Source: Pasteurella sp049670895
GTDB taxonomy: Bacteria; Pseudomonadota; Gammaproteobacteria; Enterobacterales; Pasteurellaceae
Direction: 5' to 3' (one strand)
Assembly: GCF_049670895.1 (NCBI RefSeq)
Contig: NZ_CP187170.1
DNA: 64,000 nt
This document shows positions 27,476 to 36,402 of the stretch, in pieces. The position numbers and the translations under genes are program-made. Within the stretch, counting starts at the first letter, position 1, and the number at the start of each line of letters is the position of its first letter. A model generated the notes under the pieces. The model saw only the letters and a list, made by a program, of their open reading frames with translations, did not search any database and had not been told where the DNA came from.

Positions 27476-28117
27476 ATGAATTTTAATCGTCTTTTAAATG
27501 AAGTTTTAAATACTGTCACCAAATCTGCCGGCAAGATCAACAAACCGAGCCAAACTACCGCAGATACCATCACCAAAGTGGGTGGCGGTGCAGCTTTAGC
27601 AGGGATTTTGTCCATGGTATTAGGCAGAAGCGGTGGTGCAAAATTAACGAAATTAGGTTCTTTAGCCGCGTTGGGCAGTTTGGCTTATCAAGCTTATCAA
27701 AAATATCAACAAAATCAGTCTGCGACACAGTCGGGTAGCCCACTTTCAGCAGAGGCGTTCACGGCGATGCCACAACCTGAAGAAGGGAGTGCATTGATTT
27801 TACGCACCATGATTGCGGCCGCCATTTCGGATGGTGTGTTAGATGACAACGAAAAAGCATTAATCAGCCAAGAAGCGGGGAACGATCCCGAATTGCAAAA
27901 CTGGTTAACTCAAGAAGTGGAAAACCCAATTGCGGTGACAGAAATTGCCCGCTTGGTTGGCAATGATACCGCACTGGCGAGCCAAGTGTATTTAGCTGCA
28001 CGTATGGTCTGCCAAGATTTATCACGTAAAGAAATTGTGTTCTTAGGACAATTAGCCCAAGCATTACATTTAGAAGATGGTCTTGTGGAGCAGTTAGAAA
28101 AACAAGCGGGTTTCTAA
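27476..28117 (+). CDS. YebE-like DUF533 / TerB-fold protein
   Basis: This 213-residue protein has a Gly/Ala-rich N-terminal half with a possible membrane-associating stretch (GGGAALAGILSMVLGRSGG) and a C-terminal TerB-like helical domain (MIAAAISDGVLDDNEKALI...). It matches the DUF533 family typified by E. coli YebE, an inner-membrane protein of unknown function. AAGGAAG precedes the start. It is followed by two terminator hairpins. Confidence 0.8.
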   Translation: MNFNRLLNEVLNTVTKSAGKINKPSQTTADTITKVGGGAALAGILSMVLGRSGGAKLTKLGSLAALGSLAYQAYQKYQQNQSATQSGSPLSAEAFTAMPQPEEGSALILRTMIAAAISDGVLDDNEKALISQEAGNDPELQNWLTQEVENPIAVTEIARLVGNDTALASQVYLAARMVCQDLSRKEIVFLGQLAQALHLEDGLVEQLEKQAGF

Positions 28118-28135
28118 AGGAAGAGCTCTGAAAGA

Positions 28136-28163
28136 AAAACCTCGTATTAATGACGAGGTTTTT
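28136..28163 (+). terminator. Terminator after the yebE-like gene
   Basis: The stem AAAAACCTCGT/ACGAGGTTTTT with loop ATTAATG lies 18 bp after the stop. The stem ends in a T run in the plus direction. Confidence 0.8.
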
Positions 28164-28181
28164 GGCAACAAGCTGTTATGG

Positions 28182-28217
28182 AAAAAGTGCGGTGAAAAAG
28201 ACCGCACTTTTTTATTT
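28182..28217. terminator. Inverted uptake-signal pair acting as a bidirectional terminator
   Basis: AAAAAGTGCGGT (28182-28193) and ACCGCACTTTTT (28201-28212) form a 12-bp stem with a 7-nt loop, followed by TTATTTTT. Two uptake signals in opposite orientation thus make an intrinsic terminator between the convergent yebE-like and yfcZ-like genes, a known Pasteurellaceae arrangement. Confidence 0.8.
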
Positions 28218-28508
28218 TTAACGTGTTGAAAGTTGGAAAATCATGGCTTCTGCTTGGCAACTAAACACAAATTGTGCTTTTAACAATGCCCCGCCCTCGA
28301 CAAGCTGAATTTCACTTTGAATTTGACAAGGATCACTTTCCGCCGCTTTGGCTTTTTCTTCGAGGTATTTAAGTGCATCTTGTGCTAATTGTTCATTGGC
28401 ATAGAGTTGTTCAAAATCAACTGTGCAATCTGAACCATCAATAATGGTACCGACATCAACACAGCAACAGGCTTTTGCTTCTTCAGCACGACATTTTACT
28501 TTACTCAT
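28218..28508 (-). CDS. YfcZ/YiiS-family protein (DUF406)
   Basis: The 96-residue protein has the family start ...ACCCVDVGTIIDGSDCT and the C-terminus FSCQAEAMIFQLSTR, close to E. coli YfcZ. It is cysteine-rich (CCC near the start, a later DPCQ and FSCQ). Function is unknown. It is divergent from fadL, exactly as yfcZ and fadL are in E. coli, so the pair is an old linkage. Confidence 0.85.
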   Translation of the reverse strand: MSKVKCRAEEAKACCCVDVGTIIDGSDCTVDFEQLYANEQLAQDALKYLEEKAKAAESDPCQIQSEIQLVEGGALLKAQFVFSCQAEAMIFQLSTR

Positions 28509-28761
28509 AATCTTATCCTTAATGACATATAAAATTTGCCTTATTCTAGCACCCTTCGAGACAGATGGTAAAATTTAAGCGTATTTTATTTAGGGAAAAT
28601 TGACTTAGAACAAAAAGCCTACATTGCGGTGATTTACTGGTCTGAACTCTTATCAATCCACACAAATAAATTGCACCACTGCCTAGACTTCTTTAGAATC
28701 CAACGGTTTTTATATTATTTAAATCACATAAAGAATCACTTAAAAATAACAAGGGCTAAAA

Positions 28762-30156
28762 ATGGCAACAACGAGCAAATTTACTCAAACTCTTCTTTCT
28801 TCTCTTTTGGCGGTGATCGCAGGCAGTGCATCAGCCGCTGCATTCCAATTAGCAGAAGTGTCCACTTCTGGTTTAGGTCGTGCTTACGCAGGTGAAGCCG
28901 CCATTGCGGATAATGCATCTGTGGTAGCCACTAACCCAGCACTCATGAGCTTATTAAAACAGGCTGAAATTTCTGTGGGTGCAATTTATGTTGATCCAAA
29001 CATTGATTTAGAATCCCCTGTTCCTGGTTTTGCTTATAAAAATATTGCACCGAATGCTATCGTACCGAATCTTTACGGGGTATATCCAATCAATGACAAA
29101 TTCGCTGTGGGTGGTGGAATCAATGTGAACTACGGTTTAGCAACCGAATTTTCTAACAGTTATCATGCAGGTTTCTTAGGTGGTAAAACCGATTTAACAG
29201 CGGTTAATGTGAATTTCAGTGGGGCTTACCGTATTACCGATAATTTAAGTTTCGGTTTAGGGTTGAATGCCGTTCATGCGAAAGCTGAACTTGAACGTTA
29301 TGCGGGCGTGGCATTAAAAGCGAAGGCTGCTGAAGCAGAACAAAAAGCACAGCTCGCAGAAGCTGCAACAAAAGCAGGTAAATTACCAAAAGAAGTGTCT
29401 GAAAAAGCAAAATTAGCCGCAGGATTGACTAAACAATTGGCAGGTGCCGTTCAAGAAAATGCTGTGATTTCTAGACTAAAAGGCGATACTTGGGGCTTTG
29501 GTTGGAATGCGGGTTTAGTATATGAATTTAATCCACGTAACCGTGTTGGTGTGGCGTATCATTCCCAAGTGGATTTAAAATTTAAAGGACAATATGCCAA
29601 CCAATTCCCAACGGCAGATGCAATGGTTGTCGCTGCATTAAAAGCACAAGGTGTAACAGCCACAGGCGGTCAATCAATCCCAGGTTCATTAAATTTACCA
29701 CTTCCAGCGTATTGGGAAATCTCTGGTTATCACAAAATGACCGAGCGTTTTGCAATGCACTATAGCTTTAAATATACGCAATGGAGCAAATTCAAGGAAT
29801 TACGTGCATTAAGTACTGATGGCACCACCTTATTCCAAAAAACAGAAGAATTTAGAGATTCTTCACGTATTGCCCTTGGTGCAAGCTATGATGTCACAGA
29901 TGCCTTAACTGTGCGTACAGGTATGGCATATGATGAAAGTGCAGCACAAGATCACCACAGTATTTCCATTCCAGACACTGACCGTACATGGTATAGCGTA
30001 GGGGCAACTTATCGTTTCACGCCAAGCCTTTCTTTAGATGCAGGCTTTTCTCACCTTCGTGGTAAGAAAAATAGCTTCAAAGAAGACGGTAAATATCCAT
30101 TTATGGTGAAAGCGAAAGCCAACATTTATGGTTTAAATGTGAACTACCGTTTCTAA
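28762..30156 (+). CDS. fadL: FadL-family outer membrane protein (OmpP1-like)
   Basis: This is an outer-membrane beta-barrel for uptake of long-chain fatty acids or other hydrophobic compounds. The 464-residue precursor has a signal peptide ending near SASA-AAFQLAEVS, the FadL hallmark N-terminus of the mature protein (FQLAEVSTSGLGRAYAG, then ATNPALM), and a C-terminal aromatic residue (VNYRF) for barrel assembly. An Ala/Lys/Glu-rich helical insert near residues 180-235 looks like an extracellular or hatch-loop extension. In H. influenzae the homologue is the P1 antigen. Confidence 0.92.
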   Translation: MATTSKFTQTLLSSLLAVIAGSASAAAFQLAEVSTSGLGRAYAGEAAIADNASVVATNPALMSLLKQAEISVGAIYVDPNIDLESPVPGFAYKNIAPNAIVPNLYGVYPINDKFAVGGGINVNYGLATEFSNSYHAGFLGGKTDLTAVNVNFSGAYRITDNLSFGLGLNAVHAKAELERYAGVALKAKAAEAEQKAQLAEAATKAGKLPKEVSEKAKLAAGLTKQLAGAVQENAVISRLKGDTWGFGWNAGLVYEFNPRNRVGVAYHSQVDLKFKGQYANQFPTADAMVVAALKAQGVTATGGQSIPGSLNLPLPAYWEISGYHKMTERFAMHYSFKYTQWSKFKELRALSTDGTTLFQKTEEFRDSSRIALGASYDVTDALTVRTGMAYDESAAQDHHSISIPDTDRTWYSVGATYRFTPSLSLDAGFSHLRGKKNSFKEDGKYPFMVKAKANIYGLNVNYRF

Positions 30157-30178
30157 TTTCATCAAAATCTTAGATAAT

Positions 30179-30206
30179 AAAGCGTACTTCGGTACGCTTT
30201 TTTCTT
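30179..30206 (+). terminator. Terminator after fadL
   Basis: A 9-bp stem AAAGCGTAC/GTACGCTTT with the stable TTCG tetraloop is followed by TTTCTTTTTT. Confidence 0.88.
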
Positions 30207-30216
30207 TTTTGGGGGA

Positions 30217-30786
30217 ATGATGTCAACGATCTATTACTGTTATTATGCCGCACCTGTGGGGCGTTTATTGATGCTTGCACAAGATGAAAAACTCACCAAT
30301 TTGGATTTTGAACAAGAGCAAATGTTACCCCATTCAACGTGGGTGGAGGATGCCAAACGCCCAATTTTTCTCCACGTTAAACAGGCGTTAAGTCGTTATT
30401 TTGCGGGGGAAAAAGAGGATTTTAAAGGCATTCCTTTAGCCCCCCAAGGTACGGCATTTCAATGTGCCGTGTGGCAGGCATTGCAACAAATTGGTTACGG
30501 TGAAAGTGCCTCTTATGCGGAACTGGCAAAACGCATTGCCAACCCGAAAGCTGTGCGTGCGGTGGGTGGGGCAGTAGGGCGAAATCCCATTAGCATTCTT
30601 ATTCCGTGCCACCGTATTTTAGGCAAGGATCGTGCTTTAACAGGCTTTGGTGGGGGATTGCCGATTAAACGTCATCTTTTACAGTTAGAACAGATTCCTT
30701 ATGTCGATAAAGGCATTGAATCTGTTAAACCGAAAGGGTTACAAAAATACCAACAAAATTTTTCTAAAACAGACCGCACTTTATGA
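30217..30786 (+). CDS. ogt: Methylated-DNA--protein-cysteine methyltransferase
   Basis: This suicide DNA-repair protein transfers the alkyl group from O6-alkylguanine to its own cysteine. The active site PCHRILG is present (about 129-135), with the upstream helix-turn-helix region (GESASYAELAKRI). It is 189 residues, about 18 longer at the C-terminus than E. coli Ogt. The last codons are formed by an uptake signal (30773-30781), and the stop overlaps the mutH start as ATGA. A second ATG at 30220 is an equally possible start. Confidence 0.92.
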   Translation: MMSTIYYCYYAAPVGRLLMLAQDEKLTNLDFEQEQMLPHSTWVEDAKRPIFLHVKQALSRYFAGEKEDFKGIPLAPQGTAFQCAVWQALQQIGYGESASYAELAKRIANPKAVRAVGGAVGRNPISILIPCHRILGKDRALTGFGGGLPIKRHLLQLEQIPYVDKGIESVKPKGLQKYQQNFSKTDRTL

Positions 30787-31445
30787 TTCCACAAACTGAA
30801 CAAGCACTTTTACAACGTGCCCAATGGATTGCAGGTTTAACCTTTGCTGAATTGGCGGAAGAATTACACATTCCCGTTCCCCCCGATTTAAAACGAGATA
30901 AAGGCTGGGTGGGTATGCTGATTGAAACCGCATTAGGGGCAAGTGCGGGCAGTAAAGCAGAGCGAGATTTTGCTCATTTGGGGATTGAACTGAAAACCTT
31001 ACCCATTAACGCTAAAGGTTACCCGCTCGAAACCACCTTTGTGAGTCTTGCTCCCTTGGTTCAAAACACGGGCGTCACTTGGCAACATTCTCATGTGAAA
31101 TATAAGCTGAGCAAAGTGCTTTGGATTCCCGTTGAAGGGGAACGTCAAATACCCTTGGCAGAACGTCATATTGGTCAAGGGATTTTATGGCAACCCACCG
31201 CAGAACAAGAATGGCGTTTACAGCGAGATTGGGAAGAATTAATGGACTATATTGCATTGGGGAAGATTACACAAATTAACGCCACATTAGGTGAAGTGTT
31301 ACAGCTTCGTCCTAAAGGGGCGAATAGTCGTGCCTTAACCAAAGCCATTGGTCAGCGAGGGGAAATGATTGACACCTTGCCATTAGGCTTTTATTTACGC
31401 AAAGCCTTTACCTATGAAATTTTGCAACAATTTTTAGCCAATTAA
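30783..31445 (+). CDS. mutH: DNA mismatch repair endonuclease MutH
   Basis: MutH nicks the unmethylated strand at hemimethylated GATC sites during MutS/MutL-directed repair. The 220-residue protein has the type-II-like catalytic motif D...ExK in RDFAHLGIELKTLPI (about 61-75). It overlaps ogt by 4 bp (ATGA), which implies translational coupling of two repair functions. A terC-like gene follows, as ygdQ follows mutH in E. coli. Confidence 0.95.
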   Translation: MIPQTEQALLQRAQWIAGLTFAELAEELHIPVPPDLKRDKGWVGMLIETALGASAGSKAERDFAHLGIELKTLPINAKGYPLETTFVSLAPLVQNTGVTWQHSHVKYKLSKVLWIPVEGERQIPLAERHIGQGILWQPTAEQEWRLQRDWEELMDYIALGKITQINATLGEVLQLRPKGANSRALTKAIGQRGEMIDTLPLGFYLRKAFTYEILQQFLAN

Positions 31446-31521
31446 GTGAAATTCTTTGGCTTTTTAATAAGCATCATTATATGATTTGTCTGTTTTTTAA
31501 CAAAAAAAAAGGAAAAAATTT

Positions 31522-32250
31522 ATGTTTGAATGGCTTGCTAGCCCAGAAGCCTGGGTGGCTCTTTTTACTTTAGCAGCACTAGAAATTGTATTAGGGATAG
31601 ACAACATTATCTTTATTAGTATTTTAGTGGGACGTTTACCTGAAAATCAGCGTCAATCAGGGCGTTTGATTGGATTAGGTTTAGCAATGGCGATGCGAAT
31701 TTTGCTTTTGTTATCGCTTTCTTGGGTGATGTCATTAACCACGCCTTTGTTTACGGTGTTACAAGAAGAAATTTCAGGTCGAGATTTAATTTTGCTCATC
31801 GGGGGGTTATTCTTAGTGGCGAAAAGTACGCATGAAATTCATCATGCCATGTCGCCAGAAGAAGAGGGTGTCACGGATGTTCCGAAAAAAGTCAGCTTTT
31901 TTAGCATTTTAGCTCAGATTGCGATTTTAGATATTGTGTTTTCACTGGATTCGGTGATTACCGCGGTGGGCATGGTGGATCAAATTGAAGTGATGATCAT
32001 TGCCATTGTGTTAGCCGTGTTAGTGATGATGTTTGCCGCAAAACCTATCGGTGATTTTGTGGAAACGCACCCAACTTTAAAAGTGTTAGCTCTCTCTTTC
32101 TTGATTTTGATCGGGGTTGCTCTGATTGGGGAAAGTTTAGATTTCCATATTCCGAAAGGCTATATCTATTTTGCGATGGGCTTCTCTGTGGTGGTGGAAA
32201 TGATCAACATCAAAATGCGTAAAAAATTAATTAAGAAACCAACCGCCTAG
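31522..32250 (+). CDS. TerC-family integral membrane protein (YgdQ-like)
   Basis: This 242-residue polytopic membrane protein has two TerC-type repeats containing EIVLGIDNIIFISI and DIVFSLDSVITAVGM, each with a membrane-embedded Asp. TerC proteins are linked to metal (for example manganese) export and stress tolerance, but the substrate of this subgroup is not settled. AAAGGAAAAAA precedes the start. The neighbour mutH is the same as in E. coli (mutH-ygdQ). Confidence 0.87.
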   Translation: MFEWLASPEAWVALFTLAALEIVLGIDNIIFISILVGRLPENQRQSGRLIGLGLAMAMRILLLLSLSWVMSLTTPLFTVLQEEISGRDLILLIGGLFLVAKSTHEIHHAMSPEEEGVTDVPKKVSFFSILAQIAILDIVFSLDSVITAVGMVDQIEVMIIAIVLAVLVMMFAAKPIGDFVETHPTLKVLALSFLILIGVALIGESLDFHIPKGYIYFAMGFSVVVEMINIKMRKKLIKKPTA

Positions 32251-32258
32251 TGGTGGGG

Positions 32259-32287
32259 AAAGGGGCAAATTTGATTTGCCCTTTTGT
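32259..32287 (+). terminator. Terminator after the terC-like gene
   Basis: AAAGGGGCAAAT/ATTTGCCCTTTT with a 3-nt loop is followed by GTTTG. An exact uptake signal follows at 32302. The terminator lies between convergent genes. Confidence 0.75.
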
Positions 32288-32352
32288 TTGTCTAGGTGAA
32301 AAAGTGCGGTCAGATTTCAACAAATTTTTCGCACTTCCCGTTATGCACGGCG

Positions 32353-35142
32353 TTAATGTGCTTCATCCCAATTATGTCCCACGCCAACATCCACAATCAG
32401 TGGCACTGCAAGCTTAGCGGCATTTTCCATTGTGTGTTTAATTAACTGGCTAAATTCTGCCACTTTGTCGGCACGCACTTCAAACACCAATTCATCATGT
32501 ACTTGCATAATCATTTGAATGTCAGGGTTGTCGGCAATTTGGCGATCTAACTCAATCATGGCTCGTTTAATAATATCTGCGGCAGTGCCTTGCATTGGGG
32601 CATTGATCGCCACACGTTCTGCCGCTTTACGACGAATAGCATTTGAAGATTGAATATCGGGCAAATATAAACGGCGATCAAATAAGGTGGACACATAGCC
32701 TTGTGATTTTGCGGTTTCACGGATATCGTGCATAAACTGTTGCACACCTGGGTAGCGTTGGAAATATAAATCGATATATTGTTGTGCTTCAGGACGAGGA
32801 ATGCCTAATTGGCGAGAAAGTCCGAAAGCACTCATGCCATAAATTAAACCAAAGTTAATGGCTTTAGCACGACGACGTTGTTCGCTGCTCACTTGATCAA
32901 GTGGGAGGGCAAAAATTTCGGCGGCAGTGGCACGGTGAATATCTTTTCCTGCTTGGAAGGCGTTAATGAGTCCTGCATCTTGGGAGAGATGAGCCATGAT
33001 GCGTAATTCAATTTGAGAGTAGTCTGCCGCAACCATTGTAAAGCCTTCACGAGGAATAAAGGCTTGACGAATACGGCGACCTTCTTCGTTACGAATCGGA
33101 ATATTTTGTAAATTCGGATCGCTAGAGGATAAACGCCCAGTGGCTGTTACCGCTTGATGATAAGAGGTATGCACACGCCCAGTTTGCGGATTGACCATTT
33201 GCGGTAATTTGTCGGTGTAAGTGGATTTTAATTTGCTTAACCCTCGATGCTCAACGAGTAATTTCGGTAAAGCATGATCATAAGCCAGTTCCTCTAACAC
33301 TTCTTCATTGGTAGAAGGTGCCCCTTTTGGCGTTTTCTTCAAAATAGGCAAGCCCAATTTCTCAAATAAAATCTCTTGCAATTGTTTGGTGGAGGCAAGA
33401 TTAAAGCGTTGTCCCGCCAGTTCATAAGCTTGCTGTTCAAGCTGAGTTAATCTTGCCGAAATTTCATGGGATTGGGCAAACAAGGCATCACAATCAATCA
33501 ACACGCCATGGCGTTCAATGCGAGACAGCACAGACAATAACGGCAGTTCCATAGTCTGGTATAAAGCGACTAATGTCGGGTGCTCGCTGATTTTAGACCA
33601 TAAGACTTGTTGGAGTTTCATGGTGATATCTGCATCTTCTGCGGCATATTCTGCGGCTTGTTCTAAGGGAATTTGGTTAAAGGTGAGTTGTCCTTTTCCT
33701 TTGCCCGCAATATCTTCAAAGCTGATGGTTTGATGCCCTAAATAACGTTTAGCCAGATCGTCCATATTATGGCGGCCCGTGCTATCTAGCACATAAGAAA
33801 GTAGCATGGTGTCGTAGGCAATTCCTTTTACATCAATGCCATAACGAGCCAAAATACTTAAGTCATATTTGATATTTTGTCCCACTTTTTGAATAGCAGG
33901 ATTTTCTAAAATCGGTTTGAGCAAGGCGAGAGCTGTGTCAAAATCCACTTGTTCAGGTGCCCCCACATAGTCATGACGTAGTGGCAAATAGGCAGCGTCC
34001 CCATTTTCGAGGGCAAAGGAAATGCCGATTAAATTGGCTGCCATGTAATCAAGGTTGTCCGTTTCGGTATCAATGGCAATCAGGGTGGCTTGGCTTAATT
34101 TATCACGCCATTGTTCTAATTCGGTTAAGCTGAGAAGACAAGCATATTGGCGACGATCAATCTGAATTTGCACTGCACTTTCTTTTTCCACCGCAGGCGG
34201 TGTGGCTTGGTAATGATTCACCTTGACCGATTGTTCTGTCCCATTGGTTACCGAGCTTTCCCCATTCATGACTTCCGTTAACCAACGTTTAAATTCGTAA
34301 CGAGCGAAAGAGGCGATCAATTCATCTTTGTTGGCTGTGCCAATGCGTAATTGATCGGGGGTGATCTCCAGTGAAACATCGGTTTTGATGGTGGCAAGGG
34401 CATAAGATAAATCCGCCATGTCTTTTGCCGCCAGTAATTTTTCCCCGAGTTTTTTGGCACCTCGAAGAGGCAACTCCGCCACTTTGTCGAGATTGGCATA
34501 AATCTCTGACATACTGCCGATGCCTTGTAATAACCCTAATGCGGTTTTTTCCCCCACACCTGGTACGCCAGGAATGTTGTCTGAACTATCCCCCATTAAG
34601 GCGAGGTAATCAATAATGAGTTCAGGCGGCAAACCGTATTTTTCTTTGACACCTTCACGATCCAGAAGGCTATTATTCATGGTGTTGATCAACATAATAT
34701 TGTCATCCACCAATTGTGCCATATCCTTATCCCCTGTGCTGATCAACACCTTTTGACCCGCTTGAGAGGCTTGCACCGCAAGAGTTCCGATCACATCGTC
34801 TGCTTCGACACCTTCAACCACTAACAATGGAATGCCTAATGCACGAATAATATGGTGTAACGGTAAAATCTGACGGCGTAGCTCATCTGGCATAGGGGGG
34901 CGGTGTGATTTGTATTGTTCAAACATCTCATCACGGAAGGTCTTACCTTTGGCATCAAACACTACGGCAATATGGCTAGGTTGCACCTGTGAAATCAGGC
35001 TTTTGAGCATATTTAACACGCCATACATAGCACCAGTGGGTTCATTTAAGGAATTGGTTAACGGTGGGAATGCATGGAATGCACGATATAAATAAGAAGA
35101 ACCATCAACCAATACTAAAGGGTTTTCTGCGATTTTAGCCAT
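32353..35142 (-). CDS. polA: DNA polymerase I
   Basis: The 929-residue Pol I has three activities: an N-terminal 5'-3' flap exonuclease (LVDGSSYLYRAFHAFPPL..., STGDKDMAQLV), a 3'-5' proofreading domain with intact acidic residues (IDTETDNLD), and the polymerase with motif A VAADYSQIELRIMAH, the O helix RRAKAINFGLIYG and motif C MQVHDELVFE. It fills repair gaps and removes Okazaki primers. It is a single gene convergent with the terC-like gene and divergent from the e(P4) gene. Confidence 0.98.
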   Translation of the reverse strand: MAKIAENPLVLVDGSSYLYRAFHAFPPLTNSLNEPTGAMYGVLNMLKSLISQVQPSHIAVVFDAKGKTFRDEMFEQYKSHRPPMPDELRRQILPLHHIIRALGIPLLVVEGVEADDVIGTLAVQASQAGQKVLISTGDKDMAQLVDDNIMLINTMNNSLLDREGVKEKYGLPPELIIDYLALMGDSSDNIPGVPGVGEKTALGLLQGIGSMSEIYANLDKVAELPLRGAKKLGEKLLAAKDMADLSYALATIKTDVSLEITPDQLRIGTANKDELIASFARYEFKRWLTEVMNGESSVTNGTEQSVKVNHYQATPPAVEKESAVQIQIDRRQYACLLSLTELEQWRDKLSQATLIAIDTETDNLDYMAANLIGISFALENGDAAYLPLRHDYVGAPEQVDFDTALALLKPILENPAIQKVGQNIKYDLSILARYGIDVKGIAYDTMLLSYVLDSTGRHNMDDLAKRYLGHQTISFEDIAGKGKGQLTFNQIPLEQAAEYAAEDADITMKLQQVLWSKISEHPTLVALYQTMELPLLSVLSRIERHGVLIDCDALFAQSHEISARLTQLEQQAYELAGQRFNLASTKQLQEILFEKLGLPILKKTPKGAPSTNEEVLEELAYDHALPKLLVEHRGLSKLKSTYTDKLPQMVNPQTGRVHTSYHQAVTATGRLSSSDPNLQNIPIRNEEGRRIRQAFIPREGFTMVAADYSQIELRIMAHLSQDAGLINAFQAGKDIHRATAAEIFALPLDQVSSEQRRRAKAINFGLIYGMSAFGLSRQLGIPRPEAQQYIDLYFQRYPGVQQFMHDIRETAKSQGYVSTLFDRRLYLPDIQSSNAIRRKAAERVAINAPMQGTAADIIKRAMIELDRQIADNPDIQMIMQVHDELVFEVRADKVAEFSQLIKHTMENAAKLAVPLIVDVGVGHNWDEAH

Positions 35143-35291
35143 AAATTATCCGTTATTTTCAATAAAAATTTGTCCTTCATTATAGCCTAAAATCAGGTAA
35201 AAAAGTGCGGTGTAAAATATCGCTGTTTTGTTGATGATGAGGTCAAGGAAACAACATGGTAGACAGCGTTTTGCCAAAAAAGTAAAATATT

Positions 35292-35307
35292 TGTGATCTA
35301 TATCACA
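35292..35307. promoter_or_regulatory. CRP binding site upstream of the e(P4) gene
   Basis: TGTGA-TCTATA-TCACA is a perfect match to the CRP consensus TGTGA-N6-TCACA, 85 bp before the e(P4) start. crp is in this window. It predicts cAMP-dependent control of the e(P4) gene. The -10 element is ambiguous (TATTAT at 35320 or TAAAAT at 35336), so the class of activation cannot be set. Confidence 0.85.
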
Positions 35308-35391
35308 TTAAATAGGTCGTATTATGTAAATTAAGTAAAATATTTGCTACATTTGAACGCAAAATCACAACGGCTATTCAAGGAGAATGCA

Positions 35392-36222
35392 ATGAAAAAA
35401 TTTAAATTATCGGCAGTAGCAATCAGCTCATTTGTATTATTGGCAGCCTGTTCTAACCAACAAGCGTTAGAACAAGCAAAAGAGCAAGCTAATCAAGCAC
35501 AATTACAACAGCAAGCGGTGTTGGGATTAGTGTGGACACAGCAATCTGGTGAATATGCGGCATTGGCACACCAAGCCTTTAATACAGCAAAAATGGCATT
35601 TGATCATGCTAAAGCGGCAAAAGGTAAGAAAAAAGCCGTGGTGGTGGATTTAGACGAAACCATGATTGATAACAGTGCATATGCAGGTTGGCAAGTTAAA
35701 ACAGGTCAAGATTTCACACCAGAAACATGGACAAAATGGGTGGATGCAAGACAATCTGCTGCCATTCCAGGTGCGGTAGCATTCTCTAATTATGTGAATG
35801 CAAATGGGGGAACGGTCTTCTTCGTGTCTAACCGTCGTGATGATGTTGAAAAAGTGGGTACGGTGGACGATATGAAACGCCTTGGCTTTACGGGTGTGAG
35901 TGAGAAAACGTTATTATTGAAAAAAGATAAATCCAATAAATCAGTTCGCTTTAAACAAGTGGAAGCCATGGGTTATGACATTGTGTTATTTGTCGGTGAT
36001 AACTTAAATGACTTTGGTGATAGCACTTACAAGAAAAGTAATGCAGAACGCCGTATGTTCGTGGCTGAAAACAGTCTAAAATTTGGTAAAAAATTCATTA
36101 TTTTACCAAACGATAACTATGGTGACTGGATGGGTGGTTTAGATAAAAACTACTTTAAAGGCAATGCACAAAACCAGTTAGATATTCGTGCGAAAGCCAT
36201 CCACGCATGGGATGGTAAATAA
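35392..36222 (+). CDS. hel: Outer membrane lipoprotein e(P4), class C acid phosphatase
   Basis: This lipoprotein is an HAD-type acid phosphatase. In H. influenzae it dephosphorylates NMN in the NAD and nicotinamide riboside uptake route and helps haem use. The ATG at 35392 follows AGGAGA, and the longer frame from 35344 is not needed. The lipobox LLAAC (Cys20) is followed by a Gln/Ala coiled segment, then the HAD motif I VVVDLDETMIDNSAY (residues 83-97) and the late acidic motif FVGDNLNDFGD. It is 276 residues long. A perfect CRP box lies upstream and two hairpins lie downstream. Confidence 0.93.
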   Translation: MKKFKLSAVAISSFVLLAACSNQQALEQAKEQANQAQLQQQAVLGLVWTQQSGEYAALAHQAFNTAKMAFDHAKAAKGKKKAVVVDLDETMIDNSAYAGWQVKTGQDFTPETWTKWVDARQSAAIPGAVAFSNYVNANGGTVFFVSNRRDDVEKVGTVDDMKRLGFTGVSEKTLLLKKDKSNKSVRFKQVEAMGYDIVLFVGDNLNDFGDSTYKKSNAERRMFVAENSLKFGKKFIILPNDNYGDWMGGLDKNYFKGNAQNQLDIRAKAIHAWDGK

Positions 36223-36243
36223 GCACGGCACATGGTGCTTAAT

Positions 36244-36312
36244 GACCGCATAAGTGCGGTCAATTTTGAGTATGTTTTGAAAAGCCTAAGGCGAAATCCT
36301 TAGGCTTTTTTG
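36244..36312 (+). terminator. Uptake-signal hairpin and terminator after the e(P4) gene
   Basis: GACCGCA-TAAG-TGCGGTC (36244-36261) is a hairpin containing an uptake signal. It is followed by the classic terminator AAAAGCCTAAGG/CCTTAGGCTTTTTT (36280-36312). Confidence 0.85.
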
Positions 36313-36343
36313 TGTGCTTAATCCCAGTGGAGAGTCAGACGAA

Positions 36344-36380
36344 TAAAAAATCTGCACGGCAGATTTACCGTGCAGATTGT
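36344..36380 (-). terminator. Terminator after the RTX gene
   Basis: On the minus strand, AATCTGCACGG/CCGTGCAGATT with an 8-nt loop leads into TTTTTTATTCG, 23 bp after the RTX stop. Confidence 0.85.
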
Positions 36381-36402
36381 GGGCTTGTGATGAAAAACAG
36401 AT

